Shown: positions 10,042-19,012 of the stretch, in pieces
Numbering within the stretch: the first letter of the stretch is position 1
How the letters are laid out: each line of letters opens with the position of its first letter
NCBI GenBank assembly: GCA_012517815.1
Contig: JAAYUF010000133.1
Coordinates: forward strand, 1-64,000
DNA from: Clostridiales bacterium
Lineage (GTDB): Bacteria > Bacillota > Clostridia > Christensenellales > Aristaeellaceae
Direction: 5' to 3'
Length of the DNA stretch: 64,000 nt
Made by a program: the position numbers and the translations under genes
Notes under the pieces: generated by a model
Databases searched by the model: none
What the model was told of the DNA's origin: nothing
Seen by the model: the letters and a program-made list of their open reading frames with translations, nothing else

Positions 10042-10545
10042 TTATGCCAAAACGCTTGGCGCATCGCCAATATCCAGATACGCCGCCAGCGCGTCCGCGA
10101 CCATCTGGTGGTCGTGCGTTTGCGGCAGGCCGGATACGGTCGCGGCGCCGATCACGCCCTGCCCTTTCACCCACAGGGGAAAGCTGCCGCCGCTCAGGGC
10201 GAACTCCTCCGTGCGCAGGCCGAACTCCTCGGGGGTTCTGCCCTTGAGGGTCATTTCCAGCATCACCCGCAGGGAGCTTTTCCAGTTTTCCAGCACCACG
10301 TTCGCCTTGCGGCGAATCCAGCGGCCGTTGTTGGGCGTGGGTACGCCCGCGCCGCAGCGGAAAAGCTGCACGCCGCCCACGGTGATGTCCATCGCCGCGT
10401 CCCCGCCGTGGTCCAGCACGCGCTCGCGCAGCAGGAGCCCCAGCCGCCAGGCGTCGTCGAAGGCAAAGCGTTCAAATCGGAGCATTTCTTCCTGTCGGAT
10501 CACCGTTTCCAGCATGGCGCCGGGGTTGGGAATTTCCAAGCTCAT
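10042..10545 (-). CDS. Haem-degrading-domain (GlcG/HbpS-like, UPF0303) protein
   Basis: Protein of 167 aa matching the DUF336/UPF0303 group, compact alpha/beta proteins related to HbpS and GlcG. The segments MLRFERFAFDDAWRLG, the WIRRKANVV turn and the C-terminal PQTHDHQMVADALAAYL are characteristic of the UPF0303 branch. Function is unsettled in the family; haem or small-molecule binding has been proposed. The start at 10545 follows AAGGGGAG; upstream in-frame starts have no ribosome site. It is convergent with the dhaL-like gene. Confidence 0.8.
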   Translation of the reverse strand: MSLEIPNPGAMLETVIRQEEMLRFERFAFDDAWRLGLLLRERVLDHGGDAAMDITVGGVQLFRCGAGVPTPNNGRWIRRKANVVLENWKSSLRVMLEMTLKGRTPEEFGLRTEEFALSGGSFPLWVKGQGVIGAATVSGLPQTHDHQMVADALAAYLDIGDAPSVLA

Positions 10546-10640
10546 GCGTATTCTCCCCTTCCGGGCGCGTCGCGCGCCCCCGCGTTTCCCAGACAGTGTA
10601 TCACAAAACGCAGTCGAATGGATCAATAAACGCAGCCGCG

Positions 10641-10676
10641 CGAAACGCCCCCGGCTGCCGATGGCTGCCGGGGGCG
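10641..10676 (-). terminator. Hairpin terminator downstream of rhodanese gene
   Basis: CGCCCCCGGC (10646-10655) and GCCGGGGGCG (10667-10676) form a perfect 10-bp stem with an 11-base loop. On the minus strand it is followed by TTTCG, a short U-tract, so termination is probable but not textbook. Confidence 0.6.
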
Positions 10677-10703
10677 CAGGGAGAGATCGCTTCAGGGTTC
10701 GAA

Positions 10704-11597
10704 TCAGTCGGTGGTCACGGCATAGCCCTTACCCAGCCAGCCGGAGCCGCCCTCTTTGCCCATGCCGCCGCTCAGGTTGTAGGCGTCGTAGCCCAGCAGC
10801 CGGAGGATCGCGGTGGTCTGCGAGGCGGTCTGGCCGGAGTAGCAGTACACGATGATCTTCTTATCGGTGGGCAGCTGGGCGGCAAAATTCTTCTCCATGC
10901 CCGCGCCGAAGGGATTGTTCACGGCGCCCTGAATGTGGCCGGTGGCAAAGTCGGCAGCCTGACGCACGGAGTAGATGAAGTAGTCGTCCATCTGGGCGTC
11001 GATGACTTCCTTGAGGCTGTCGGGCGCGAAATTGTTGTTGGCAAAAGCGGTGCCGGCTTTGGAAACCATATCGCTGTAATAGGCGGTGATGGCGGCCTGC
11101 ACGTCCGGGTCCACGGCGTAGGTGTCGGTGGGCAGCGCGGGGCCGGCGTCGGTGGTCACATACTTCTCAAAGCCTTCCGTCGCGGAGATGCCGTTGTTGA
11201 AGCCGCCCTGCACGTTGGTGGCGAACTTGCCGGCCACGTTGAGCAGCGCCGTGGTCTGGGAAGCCGTCTGGCCGGTGTAGCAGTACACGTAGAGGTGGGT
11301 ATCGTCCGGGATGTTGGCGAGGCTCTCAGCGATGGTCATGCCAAACGGCACGCTGACGGCGCCCTTCACGTGGCCCTCGGCGTACGCGTCCGCCTGCCGG
11401 ATGTCCAGAATCATCATGTCTTCGCCGGCGTCGATCTGGGCAAAGAATTCGGGAGCCTTGATGGTGTACTTGGTGCCATCGTAATTGGCGAGGTAGTTCA
11501 TGGCCTTTTCAGCCACCACGGGGGACACTTCCGCCAGCGCGGCGGTCACACCGACCAGCATCGTCAGGCAAAGCACCAGGGACAAGAGCTTTTTCAT
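10704..11597 (-). CDS. Exported tandem-rhodanese sulfurtransferase
   Basis: Protein of 297 aa with a signal peptide (residues 1-22, ending ALA) and two rhodanese domains, about 45-150 and 190-297. Each has a full active-site loop: CYTGQTAS with Cys106 and CYSGQTAS with Cys252, so both halves could carry a persulfide. The loop sequence with polar residues is common in GlpE/PspE-like rhodaneses. It is expected outside the membrane. It follows another exported rhodanese by 29 bases, forming a two-gene operon. GAAGGAGAG precedes the start. Confidence 0.9.
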   Translation of the reverse strand: MKKLLSLVLCLTMLVGVTAALAEVSPVVAEKAMNYLANYDGTKYTIKAPEFFAQIDAGEDMMILDIRQADAYAEGHVKGAVSVPFGMTIAESLANIPDDTHLYVYCYTGQTASQTTALLNVAGKFATNVQGGFNNGISATEGFEKYVTTDAGPALPTDTYAVDPDVQAAITAYYSDMVSKAGTAFANNNFAPDSLKEVIDAQMDDYFIYSVRQAADFATGHIQGAVNNPFGAGMEKNFAAQLPTDKKIIVYCYSGQTASQTTAILRLLGYDAYNLSGGMGKEGGSGWLGKGYAVTTD

Positions 11598-11626
11598 AGT
11601 GGTTTCTCTCCTTCAGTCAATGGGTT

Positions 11627-12556
11627 TTAGGACGCGTCTTTATTGCTGGGCGCAACCGTGCCCGAGGGAACGTCGATGGGGTAATTGGGATTACTGGACC
11701 ATTCCAGGTACGCGCCGTCGTAGATTTTCAGGTTCCGGTAGCCCGCGTCGTACAGCCTGAGGAAAACCGGCGCGGCGCGCATGGAGGTCTGGCAGTACAC
11801 GATGATGCTGTTCTCCGGCCGGATCCCCTGGTTGAGGTAGTTGATCCGGGTGGTTTCGACGGTTCTAAACGTCCCGTCCTTGTAGAAATTGTCGGCGTAG
11901 TCCCACAGGATGGAGGACGGCACCTTGCCGGATGCCTGGTATTCGGCTTCGGTGCGCACGTCCAGCAGGATGGTGTTCTTATCGGGTTCGTTCACCTGCG
12001 CAAGCACGTCCTCCGCCGTCGCCAGCCAGGCGGTGTCCTTCTCCCCGGCGATATATTCCGCGGGGACGATCGCGGGCAGCGCGTCGGTGAGCGTATTGCC
12101 GGCGGCTTTCAGGGCGGCGAGCCCGCCGTCGACCACCACGACGTTCTGGTTGCCGTACATCAGCATCGTCCAGAAGAAGCGCGCGGCGTTCATCCTGTTG
12201 TCGTCATAGACCACCAGCGTGGTGTCGTTGCCGATGCCGCGCTCGCTCAGGAGCTTTTGCAGCTTGTTTTTGGAGGTGAGCATGTTCTTGACGGGGATGT
12301 TGATGACGATATCTTCCTGCGTGATGTGGACCGCGCCCGCCACGTGACCGGCCGCGTAGGCTTCGGCGGACTGCATGTCCACAATCGTCACCTGATCCTT
12401 GCCAAGGTAGGCGGCGAATTTCTCGGCCAACATGGCGGGGACGATCTTCTTGCCGCTCTCCGCGTAGGTGGATGTGTTGCAGGCCGTCAGCGAAAAGGCG
12501 GACGAAAGCAGCAACAGCAGCGCGATTGCCGTTTTCCATGGACGTTTGATGGACAT
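11627..12556 (-). CDS. Rhodanese-family lipoprotein (SseA-like, N-terminal domain inactive)
   Basis: Protein of 309 aa with a lipoprotein signal peptide (lipobox SLTAC, Cys26), so probably anchored on the outer face of the membrane. Two rhodanese domains follow. The first has DDNRMNA where the active Cys loop should be and is probably structural; the second has CQTSMRA with Cys255. That arrangement is the thiosulfate/3-mercaptopyruvate sulfurtransferase pattern. GGAGGAGG precedes the start. It is the promoter-proximal gene of the rhodanese operon. Confidence 0.88.
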   Translation of the reverse strand: MSIKRPWKTAIALLLLLSSAFSLTACNTSTYAESGKKIVPAMLAEKFAAYLGKDQVTIVDMQSAEAYAAGHVAGAVHITQEDIVINIPVKNMLTSKNKLQKLLSERGIGNDTTLVVYDDNRMNAARFFWTMLMYGNQNVVVVDGGLAALKAAGNTLTDALPAIVPAEYIAGEKDTAWLATAEDVLAQVNEPDKNTILLDVRTEAEYQASGKVPSSILWDYADNFYKDGTFRTVETTRINYLNQGIRPENSIIVYCQTSMRAAPVFLRLYDAGYRNLKIYDGAYLEWSSNPNYPIDVPSGTVAPSNKDAS

Positions 12557-12591
12557 GGTATCCTCCTCCGTTCCCCTATGGGCTCTTGTGC

Positions 12592-12635
12592 TATTATACC
12601 GGATTCCCGTTTGTTAAGGTAATAACGATACCTTA
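12592..12635 (-). promoter_or_regulatory. Promoter and inverted-repeat operator candidate for the rhodanese operon
   Basis: TATAAT on the minus strand (12592-12597) is a consensus -10 box 36 bases upstream of the start codon. The region where a -35 box would sit contains a perfect dyad TAAGGTA (12615-12621), 7-base spacer, TACCTTA (12629-12635). A symmetric site over the -35 position suggests regulator binding. No regulator gene is adjacent. Confidence 0.55.
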
Positions 12636-12681
12636 TATACCATACCGCTTTGTAATGCCGCGAAACGTGCCCCGCCTGTGG

Positions 12682-12726
12682 TATAATGCGTTGACGGGAA
12701 ACCGGCCCGCGCCGGGCGTTTCCCGT
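12682..12726 (+). promoter_or_regulatory. Promoter -10 box and leader hairpin of the GT-C gene
   Basis: TATAAT at 12682-12687 is a -10 box for plus-strand transcription, with no strong -35. Immediately downstream, ACGGGAAAC (12694-12702) and GTTTCCCGT (12718-12726) form a 9-bp stem that would lie at the very 5' end of the transcript, with no U-tract. This may stabilise the message or be regulatory. Confidence 0.5.
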
Positions 12727-12770
12727 TCGCTCCCCCAGGCCCGGGGAAGCCGGAAAGGACGGATCGCCCC

Positions 12771-14324
12771 ATGCGCACGCACAGGAAGGAACGGACCCTC
12801 GTGCTCGGCTTTCTGGCCGTGTGGTTCGTTTTGAACCTTATCTTCCTGACCCGCTTTCCGCTGGTGCACTCCGACGAGGCCTGGCTGTCCGGGCTTACGC
12901 GCAACATGCTGGCCAGCGGTTCCCCGGCCGTCACGGAGCCGTTTTTTGATCTCAAGCCCCGCTACCCGCACGCGATCAAGATTCTGTTTCACCTGTTGCA
13001 GATGCCCTTCCTCCTGATTTTCGGCGATACGGTTTTCGCGGTGCGGCTGCCGTCGCTGCTGGCGGGGGTCGCGGCGCTGTATCTGGTGTTCCGCTGTGCC
13101 CGCGCGGTCGCTTCCTTTTGGCTTTCATTGGGCGTTGCGGTTCTGGTGTCGGTGTGCGGGCCGTTCATCGACGCGTCGCACACGGCGCGGCAGGAGATCC
13201 TGCTGTTTGTGATGCAGCTTATGCTGCTGTTGCCGCTCCTGCAAAGCGGGGGCCGCGTCACCGGGCGTCTTTGCGCGCGCCTGGGCCTGCTCGCGGGGCT
13301 TTCGGCCGGGCTGCACCCCAACGCGTTCCTGCTGGCGCTGGGCGGCGGCGGCGCGCTGGTGCTGATGATGCTGGTCCGCCGCCGTTTCAGGCTTCGGCCG
13401 CTGCTGGGGTATATCGCGGTCACCGGCGGCGTGGCGCTGGTTTTCGTCGGGCTCAGCTTCCTCTTTGATCCTCAGTTCCCCGCGCATTACGTGCGCTATG
13501 GCCAGACCGAATTTGACCTCGTGGTGCCGGTTGCCGACAAGTTTCAGGCGTTTGTGGGGTATCTGGGGCGGCTGTGGCGGGGCGAAAGCGGCACGTACGT
13601 CCTGCCCGATCTCCGGCCGCTGATGGCGCTGGCGGCGCTGCTGATCCCGTCGGGCATAGCGCGGGCCTTCCGCAAGAGAGATGCGGCGCCGGCCGTGATC
13701 GCGGGACTGGCGCTGGGCGCACTGCTGGGCACGATCCTCATCGGGCGGTACAATCAGCTGAGCGCCGCGCTGTGGTTGCTCCCCTGCCTGCTGCTGGTTG
13801 CGCCGCTGCTTTCCGGCAAGCGTCTGGCCGCGATCGCGCTGCCCGCCGTGACCGCCGTATTCGCGCTGGCGGCCGTCCCCGGCATCCGCACCGCCGCCGC
13901 GTACCCCTACGAAACGTACCTCTCCCAGATCGCCAGGTACGCGTCCCCGGAGGACAAGGCGCTGGCCAACCTCAACGCCGGCTTTTTCTTCGAGAACGGC
14001 CGTCTGCTGGATGTGCGCAACCTTTCCTATTTGAAAGAAAATGGGCTGACGTTCCAGCAGTACGTGCAAAGCCGGGGGATTGAAGTGATCCTCTGGTCTG
14101 GCGAGATGGACTACCTCTACCGCCGCCGCCCGGATTTCAACACCGTCTACGGCAACCTCCGCTATGTGGAGGAAGCGGAGGCGTTTTTCGCGGAACGCTG
14201 CACGCTGGTCGGCTCCTTCGAAAACCCGGGGTATGCCGTGCGCCTCGCGCAGGAAATCGGTAAGCCTTACCGCGTCGACGTGTATCGGGTGAATCCGTCG
14301 GCCGGTTCCGGGGTCGCGCCCTGA
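12771..14324 (+). CDS. GT-C fold membrane glycosyltransferase (GT39/ArnT-like)
   Basis: Large membrane protein (517 aa) with about ten hydrophobic segments and a C-terminal non-membrane tail. The first extracytoplasmic loop has FPLVHSDEAWLSG with the acidic pair expected to be catalytic in GT-C enzymes that transfer sugars from lipid-phosphate donors (PMT, ArnT, RgtA types). No substrate can be assigned. A GT2 polyprenyl-phosphate-mannose-synthase-like enzyme is encoded nearby at 18260-19012, which could supply the lipid-linked donor. The start follows AAGGACGG. Confidence 0.8.
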   Translation: MRTHRKERTLVLGFLAVWFVLNLIFLTRFPLVHSDEAWLSGLTRNMLASGSPAVTEPFFDLKPRYPHAIKILFHLLQMPFLLIFGDTVFAVRLPSLLAGVAALYLVFRCARAVASFWLSLGVAVLVSVCGPFIDASHTARQEILLFVMQLMLLLPLLQSGGRVTGRLCARLGLLAGLSAGLHPNAFLLALGGGGALVLMMLVRRRFRLRPLLGYIAVTGGVALVFVGLSFLFDPQFPAHYVRYGQTEFDLVVPVADKFQAFVGYLGRLWRGESGTYVLPDLRPLMALAALLIPSGIARAFRKRDAAPAVIAGLALGALLGTILIGRYNQLSAALWLLPCLLLVAPLLSGKRLAAIALPAVTAVFALAAVPGIRTAAAYPYETYLSQIARYASPEDKALANLNAGFFFENGRLLDVRNLSYLKENGLTFQQYVQSRGIEVILWSGEMDYLYRRRPDFNTVYGNLRYVEEAEAFFAERCTLVGSFENPGYAVRLAQEIGKPYRVDVYRVNPSAGSGVAP

Positions 14325-14553
14325 AGGACCAGCCGGTGTTCCCCGCCGCTAGCGGCCACGCCGGTTTGCCGCGCAGGTCGTATCGGCCATCGGTCATCCC
14401 TGTGCGTGCGCAACAGCCCCAAATCTCCCCCCGGCATCCGACGCCGTCGCCTGCCGGGCAGAAGCCCCAACGCAAAGGCGCGCCGGGCGTCCAAAACGTG
14501 CCGTAAACGCGGCGCGCAGCGACGGCCGGCCGGTTCCGCCCGCTTCCGGCGGT

Positions 14554-15258
14554 TCAGTCCCCCATGAGCCTGCGAAGCCGCTCCCCGACGTCCGGGCCCT
14601 GGTTCTCCACCATTGCGAAGATGCCGCGCGTTTCAGCCTTCATCAGGGCGATGCGCGTGCCCAGCGCCGCCGCCTCCTCCAAATCGTGCGTCACGATGAC
14701 CACCGCCGCGCCGGTCGCGGCCGCGAGCGTCGCCAGCGCGCCGCGCGCGCTCTCCCGCGACAGCACGTCGAGGCTGGAAAACGGCTCGTCCATGAGCAGC
14801 GCCTTGGGGGCCACGGCCATGGCGCGCGCCAGCGCACCGCGCTGCTGCATCCCGCCGGAAAGCTGATAGGGGTACTTGTCCCCGGCATCCTCCAGCCCCA
14901 TTTGCGCCAGACACTCCCCGGCGATCACCCGCGCCTCCCGCCCGGAAATCCAGGGGCGGGTTTTCCGCAGCGCAAAGGTCAGGTTCCGCCGGAGCGTAAA
15001 CCACGGAAAAAGCTGATCGAAGCTTTGGAACACCATCCACCGGTCCTTGTCGGGCGCGTCGACGGGAGAACCGTCCAGCGTCACCGCGCCGCCGTCGGGC
15101 TTTATAAACCCGGCCAGGATTCTCAGCAGCGTGGTTTTTCCGCAGCCCGACCGCCCGACGATCGCAAGCGTCTCCCCGCTTTGCACGACAAGGCTTACCT
15201 GCTCCAGCACGCGCTGTCCGCCGTAGGCGTGGTTGACGCCTTCCGCCGCGAGGATCAT
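14554..15258 (-). CDS. Nitrate/sulfonate/taurine-type ABC transporter ATP-binding protein
   Basis: ATPase (234 aa) of the SsuB/TauB/NrtD family. Walker A GRSGCGKTT, Q-loop in MVFQSFDQLFPW, signature LSGGMQQRGALARA, Walker B ALLMDEPFSSLD and H-loop VTHDLEEA are present. The QLFPW stretch after the Q-loop is typical of this family. It is the last gene of an operon with permease and binding protein, overlapping the permease by 4 bases. The start follows AAAGGGGG. The substrate could be a sulfonate, an aromatic or a thiamine precursor. Confidence 0.9.
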   Translation of the reverse strand: MILAAEGVNHAYGGQRVLEQVSLVVQSGETLAIVGRSGCGKTTLLRILAGFIKPDGGAVTLDGSPVDAPDKDRWMVFQSFDQLFPWFTLRRNLTFALRKTRPWISGREARVIAGECLAQMGLEDAGDKYPYQLSGGMQQRGALARAMAVAPKALLMDEPFSSLDVLSRESARGALATLAAATGAAVVIVTHDLEEAAALGTRIALMKAETRGIFAMVENQGPDVGERLRRLMGD

Positions 15259-16073
15259 ACGCCCGCCCCCTTTCCCGCGCCGGCGCTCCGCGTGCGCAGG
15301 GTGCGGCGTTCCAGCCTTTCAAAGACCAGGCCCTCCACCGCCATGCCGATCACCGCCACGGTCACGATTCCCGCGAACAGGCCGGCGGTGTTCATCATCG
15401 CGCGCTGTTTGAACAGGTACCAGCCAAGCCCGCCGTATGCGCCGATGGCTCCGAACACCATCTCCGCGCTGATGAGCGCCCGCCAGGCCCGGGCCCACCC
15501 GATCCTGAGCCCCGTAACCGCCTGGGACAGCGCGGCGGGCAGCAGAATTTCCAGCACGATTCCGATCCGGCTCATGGAAAGGTTCCGCCCGATATCCGTA
15601 TACAGCGGGGGCGCGTCGCGCATGCCGCCCTGGAGGCTGACCAGCAGCGGCCAAAGGCAGGCGTGCACGATGACCACCGTTACCGCCGGCGTGCCGGTGC
15701 CAAACCAGATGACGATCAGCGGCAGCAGCGCCATTCCCGGCAGGGGATGGGCCATTACGGTCAGGGCGTCCGAAAACCTGTCCGCGAAAGGCCAGAGCTG
15801 GGCGGCAACGGCCATCAGCAGCGCAAGCGCCGCCGCGATCGATAGCCCCAGGACGATCACGCCCAGCGAAAACAGCGTCTGCATCAACAGCGACCCCGTG
15901 ACAAACCCTTGCGCCAGCACGCGCGCCACCGTTTCCACCCGCGGCAGCAGCAGGGGGGAAACCGGCCCAAAGGCAGCCGTCAACTCCCACAGCAGCAACA
16001 GAAGTCCGAAGAAGAACAGCCGGCTCAGCCAACGCTTGCGGTAAAACGCCCCGCGTAACGTTTGCCGGTTCAC
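15255..16073 (-). CDS. Nitrate/sulfonate/taurine-type ABC transporter permease
   Basis: Permease (272 aa) of the SsuC/TauC family with about six membrane segments. The EAA-like loop GRNLSMSRIGIVLEILLPAALSQAVTGLRIG is followed by GWARAWRALISAEMVF, both diagnostic. Start codon is GTG at 16073 with AGGTGAG upstream; it overlaps the binding-protein gene by 4 bases. It forms the channel for the substrate captured by the upstream lipoprotein. Confidence 0.9.
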   Translation of the reverse strand: MNRQTLRGAFYRKRWLSRLFFFGLLLLLWELTAAFGPVSPLLLPRVETVARVLAQGFVTGSLLMQTLFSLGVIVLGLSIAAALALLMAVAAQLWPFADRFSDALTVMAHPLPGMALLPLIVIWFGTGTPAVTVVIVHACLWPLLVSLQGGMRDAPPLYTDIGRNLSMSRIGIVLEILLPAALSQAVTGLRIGWARAWRALISAEMVFGAIGAYGGLGWYLFKQRAMMNTAGLFAGIVTVAVIGMAVEGLVFERLERRTLRTRSAGAGKGAGV

Positions 16074-17023
16074 GGGCTCACCTCGACGCCGGGAAAGGCG
16101 TATGCGTCCGCAGACGGGGCCCGGGTCAGCAGCCCGATCTCCGCCATGGCGGCGGCAAACCCGTCCACGCCCTCCAGCGCGGTGCCGTAGATGGAGCCGT
16201 TGTAGGTCATCTCTGCCAGCAGCGTCCCTTCCGCCACGCCGTAGCCCGGCGCGAGGCGTTTGGCGGCGGCGGGCAGGTCGGCGTTGATGCCGTCCACAGC
16301 GGTTTGCAGGCAGGCCCGGAAGGCGTCGTACAGCGCGCGCCGGTTCAGGTACAGGTCGGTCATCGCGACGCCGCAGATGAACGTGAACGGCCTGCCCGTC
16401 ACCTGCTGCCCGGTCAGGATTTTGTGCATGCCGGCGGCCAGTTCCATCTCCGCGTACGGCGGGGTGGTGATGTGCAGGGCGATTTCCCCGCCGGCCAGCA
16501 TGGCGCTCATCGCGTCCGGGTGGCTCAGGGACACCAGCCGGCTGTCAAACGCGTCCGCGCTTCCCAGCTGCTGTTGGGCCGCCATGCACAGCAGGATGTG
16601 CTGGGTGCTTCCGGGGCTCAGGATCGCGATGCGGTCCTCCGGCCCCAGGTCGGCCAGGGTGCGGATATCCTTCCGGTTGGTGATGAAGGATACCTCGTTG
16701 GCGGACAGCGCGGTGAAGCACTTCCACGGCATGCCCGTATCCACGCCGATCAGCATCGGGCCGATGCCCATGAAGCCGATATCGATATCGCCGGAAAGCA
16801 TCCCCTCGCGGATCGCGGTCGGCCCGCCCATCTGCACCCAGCGCACCGTGACATCCGGCAGGGCTTGTTCCAAAAGCCCGTCCTCCTTCATGACCTGCAG
16901 GGGCGCGTAGGCAATGCCGAACTGCTCCGCGATCGTAAGCGTTTTGCGCGGCGCCGGGCCGCAGGCGGTCGCCGCAACCAGCGCGGCCCAAAGGCAGGGG
17001 ATCAGCAACAACCGTTTACGCAT
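16070..17023 (-). CDS. ABC transporter substrate-binding lipoprotein, NMT1/SsuA-like
   Basis: Binding protein (317 aa) with lipobox AATAC (Cys21). The fold is the NMT1/SsuA type: AEQFGIAYAPLQVMKEDGL early, GGPTAIREGMLSGDIDIGFMG as the ligand-domain signature, and ILSPGSTQH. Such proteins bind sulfonates, nitrate, pyrimidine precursors or other small acids. It overlaps the ATP-grasp gene by 8 bases. The tight coupling to a GT2 and an ATP-grasp gene is unusual and leaves the ligand open. Confidence 0.88.
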   Translation of the reverse strand: MRKRLLLIPCLWAALVAATACGPAPRKTLTIAEQFGIAYAPLQVMKEDGLLEQALPDVTVRWVQMGGPTAIREGMLSGDIDIGFMGIGPMLIGVDTGMPWKCFTALSANEVSFITNRKDIRTLADLGPEDRIAILSPGSTQHILLCMAAQQQLGSADAFDSRLVSLSHPDAMSAMLAGGEIALHITTPPYAEMELAAGMHKILTGQQVTGRPFTFICGVAMTDLYLNRRALYDAFRACLQTAVDGINADLPAAAKRLAPGYGVAEGTLLAEMTYNGSIYGTALEGVDGFAAAMAEIGLLTRAPSADAYAFPGVEVSP

Positions 17024-18278
17024 CGGACAACCCTTCCCCGTCGTAGGTTCTTGGTATCGCCAGATTATCTCCCCGGGCGTCCTCGATCCGCAGCGCGCGG
17101 TACAGGGCGCGCACCCGCGCGTCCATATCGCCTCGGTCCGTCGTCAGCACGCAGTGACCAAACCGTGCGGTCGCGTTTTCCATAGCCGAAAGGCGCGCCC
17201 CGACCGGGTAATTGTAGCCCGCCGCCAGCACGCCCGGCAGGGTCAGCAGTTCCTTCACCGCCGTGTAGGCCGCGACGGTTCCGGGCTTGCAGAACAGCAT
17301 CTGCACCGACGCCTGAAACCCAGGCGCGGCGGCCTGCGGCCGTTCCAGCGCATCGGTGGGGACGGGCTGTCCCAGCGCCTCGCCGATTACCGCCCGCAGC
17401 ATGTCAAAGCCCGTCAAGTGCGGGATGATCACATCCTCAAACGCCCCGCCGAGGCGGCATGCCGCCTCGTTGACCCAGACGCCCCGCGCCCCGATGAGCA
17501 GCTGGATATACAAAGGCCCCTCCATTGCGCCCAGCGCCCGCGCCACGTCCCATGCGATCCGGTTGATTTCGGCCGCCTGCGGCGCGTGGATGCTTGGGTA
17601 ACGGTGCGCCGCGCAAACGCCGATGTGCACCGGGTCGTTGAGCAGTTGCCGGTCGGTCAGCATCAGCGGGTAGACGCGGCCGTGGTGCGCCCACGCGGAG
17701 AGGGTCACCTCGTCGGAGGGGTAGAAGGTTTCCACCAGCGCCGCGTCTTCGCGGGAGAAGGAGAGGGTTTCTTCCAGCCGTTCCAGCGCCTGGCGGGCTG
17801 TCGTCACCCGGAACACGCCGCGCTGCCCCTGCGAGTCCAGCGGCTTGATCACCAGCGGCGGCGTCAGCCCCGCAAGGGCTTCTTCGCCCTGCCCGCGCCG
17901 CAGGTAGGCAAACGGCGCGTGCGGCACTCCCTCCCGCCGGAAGGCCTCCTTCATCGCGCGCTTGTTGGTGGCCCGTAGCGCCGTTTCCACCGTGATGGGC
18001 GAGGGCAGCTCCAGCGCCTTTGCCACCCGCGCGGCCGTGTACACCGGCTGATCCGTTCCAACGGTGAAAACCCCGTCGATCCGATGGCTTCGCGCGGCCC
18101 GGATGCAGGCTTCCGTATCAAATGTGCTCACGCGCTCGTGCCTGTCGCAAAGGGCCGCGGCGGGCGGGTTGGGCAGATAGTCCGCGAGGATCAGGCGGTG
18201 TCCCATGGCCTTGGCCGTCCGGGCTGCGGACAGCTGGCAGTTGGAGCCGCCCAGCAGCATCAGGGTTGCCACAGCCAT
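17016..18278 (-). CDS. ATP-grasp carboxylate-amine ligase-like protein
   Basis: ATP-grasp enzyme (420 aa). The N-terminal PreATP-grasp Rossmann-like segment has LLGGSNCQLSAARTAKAMGHR, then VIKPLDSQGQRGVFRV for nucleotide binding and GVWVNEAACRLGGAFEDVI with the metal-binding Glu/Asn residues. This resembles carbamoyl-phosphate-synthase-like ligases that form amide or peptide bonds on small molecules. GGGGAGGGG abuts the ATG at 18278; a GTG at 18272 has better spacing. It overlaps the GT2 gene by 19 bases and the binding-protein gene by 8. The product is unknown. Confidence 0.85.
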   Translation of the reverse strand: MAVATLMLLGGSNCQLSAARTAKAMGHRLILADYLPNPPAAALCDRHERVSTFDTEACIRAARSHRIDGVFTVGTDQPVYTAARVAKALELPSPITVETALRATNKRAMKEAFRREGVPHAPFAYLRRGQGEEALAGLTPPLVIKPLDSQGQRGVFRVTTARQALERLEETLSFSREDAALVETFYPSDEVTLSAWAHHGRVYPLMLTDRQLLNDPVHIGVCAAHRYPSIHAPQAAEINRIAWDVARALGAMEGPLYIQLLIGARGVWVNEAACRLGGAFEDVIIPHLTGFDMLRAVIGEALGQPVPTDALERPQAAAPGFQASVQMLFCKPGTVAAYTAVKELLTLPGVLAAGYNYPVGARLSAMENATARFGHCVLTTDRGDMDARVRALYRALRIEDARGDNLAIPRTYDGEGLSDA

Positions 18279-19012
18279 CCCCTCCCCGCGACGGTTTCAT
18301 ACGCGCACGGCTCCGCGCAGGCGCCGCGCCGCCGGAACGCCTTGAGCGGCGTGTAGTGCGTTGCCAGTCCCCCGTACATCCTCAATAGCGCGGGCAGCGT
18401 GTAGGTCGACGGTTGCGCGCCCGCGCCGGCTTCGTAGCGCACGCAGGCAACCGTCGGTTTTAACGCCAGCGCCGCCGCGGAAAGGTAGATGTAGCCGTCC
18501 GGCTCGGGCTGCAGCTGCCGGGCCAGCGCGCGGGTCATCACCCGGTACGCGCCGACCCTCGCGCCGTCGCGCGCGCCCAGGCAGAGGGCGAACAGCATAT
18601 CCCGCGCCAGCGCGCCCAGCCTGCGGTGCAGAGGATACCGTCTGCGCCGCGCAACCGCATAGCATACCTGCGCGCCCTCGTGAATTCGGCGGAGCATTTC
18701 GTCCAGCAGCGCGACGGGATGCGCGCCGTCCTGATCCATGGTGGCGATCACGTCGCAGTCCGCCAGGTGCCGGATGCCCAGCCAGAGCGCGCGTTGCTGC
18801 CCGACGTTTTCCGGCAGCAGCAGCGCGGTCACACCCGGCCGCCCGTTGGCCAGGGTTTGCACCGCTTCGCGGCTTGCGCCGCCGCTCCCGTCCTCCACCA
18901 GCACCACGCGGCAGCGGAGTTCCCGTTCCCGGGCGTATCGCGCCAGCGCTTCCACCACCGATCCCACGCTCTCCCCGCCCCGATAGACGGGGATCACAAC
19001 CCCTAACGTCAC
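18260..19012 (-). CDS. Family 2 glycosyltransferase (polyprenyl-phosphate glycosyltransferase-like)
   Basis: GT2 catalytic domain (250 aa). It starts LGVVIPVYRGG, has VVLVEDGSGG and the metal-binding ATMDQDGAHP (DxD region), and the acceptor region has GAYRVMTRAL, like dolichol-phosphate mannose synthases and ArnC. There is no C-terminal membrane domain. The start is GTG at 19012 because GAGGAGG lies 8 bases upstream (about 19020-19026); the frame is open further upstream but codes for low-complexity Gly/Ala/Arg. First gene of an operon with ATP-grasp and Ssu-like transporter genes. Confidence 0.85.
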   Translation of the reverse strand: MTLGVVIPVYRGGESVGSVVEALARYARERELRCRVVLVEDGSGGASREAVQTLANGRPGVTALLLPENVGQQRALWLGIRHLADCDVIATMDQDGAHPVALLDEMLRRIHEGAQVCYAVARRRRYPLHRRLGALARDMLFALCLGARDGARVGAYRVMTRALARQLQPEPDGYIYLSAAALALKPTVACVRYEAGAGAQPSTYTLPALLRMYGGLATHYTPLKAFRRRGACAEPCAYETVAGRGWLWQP

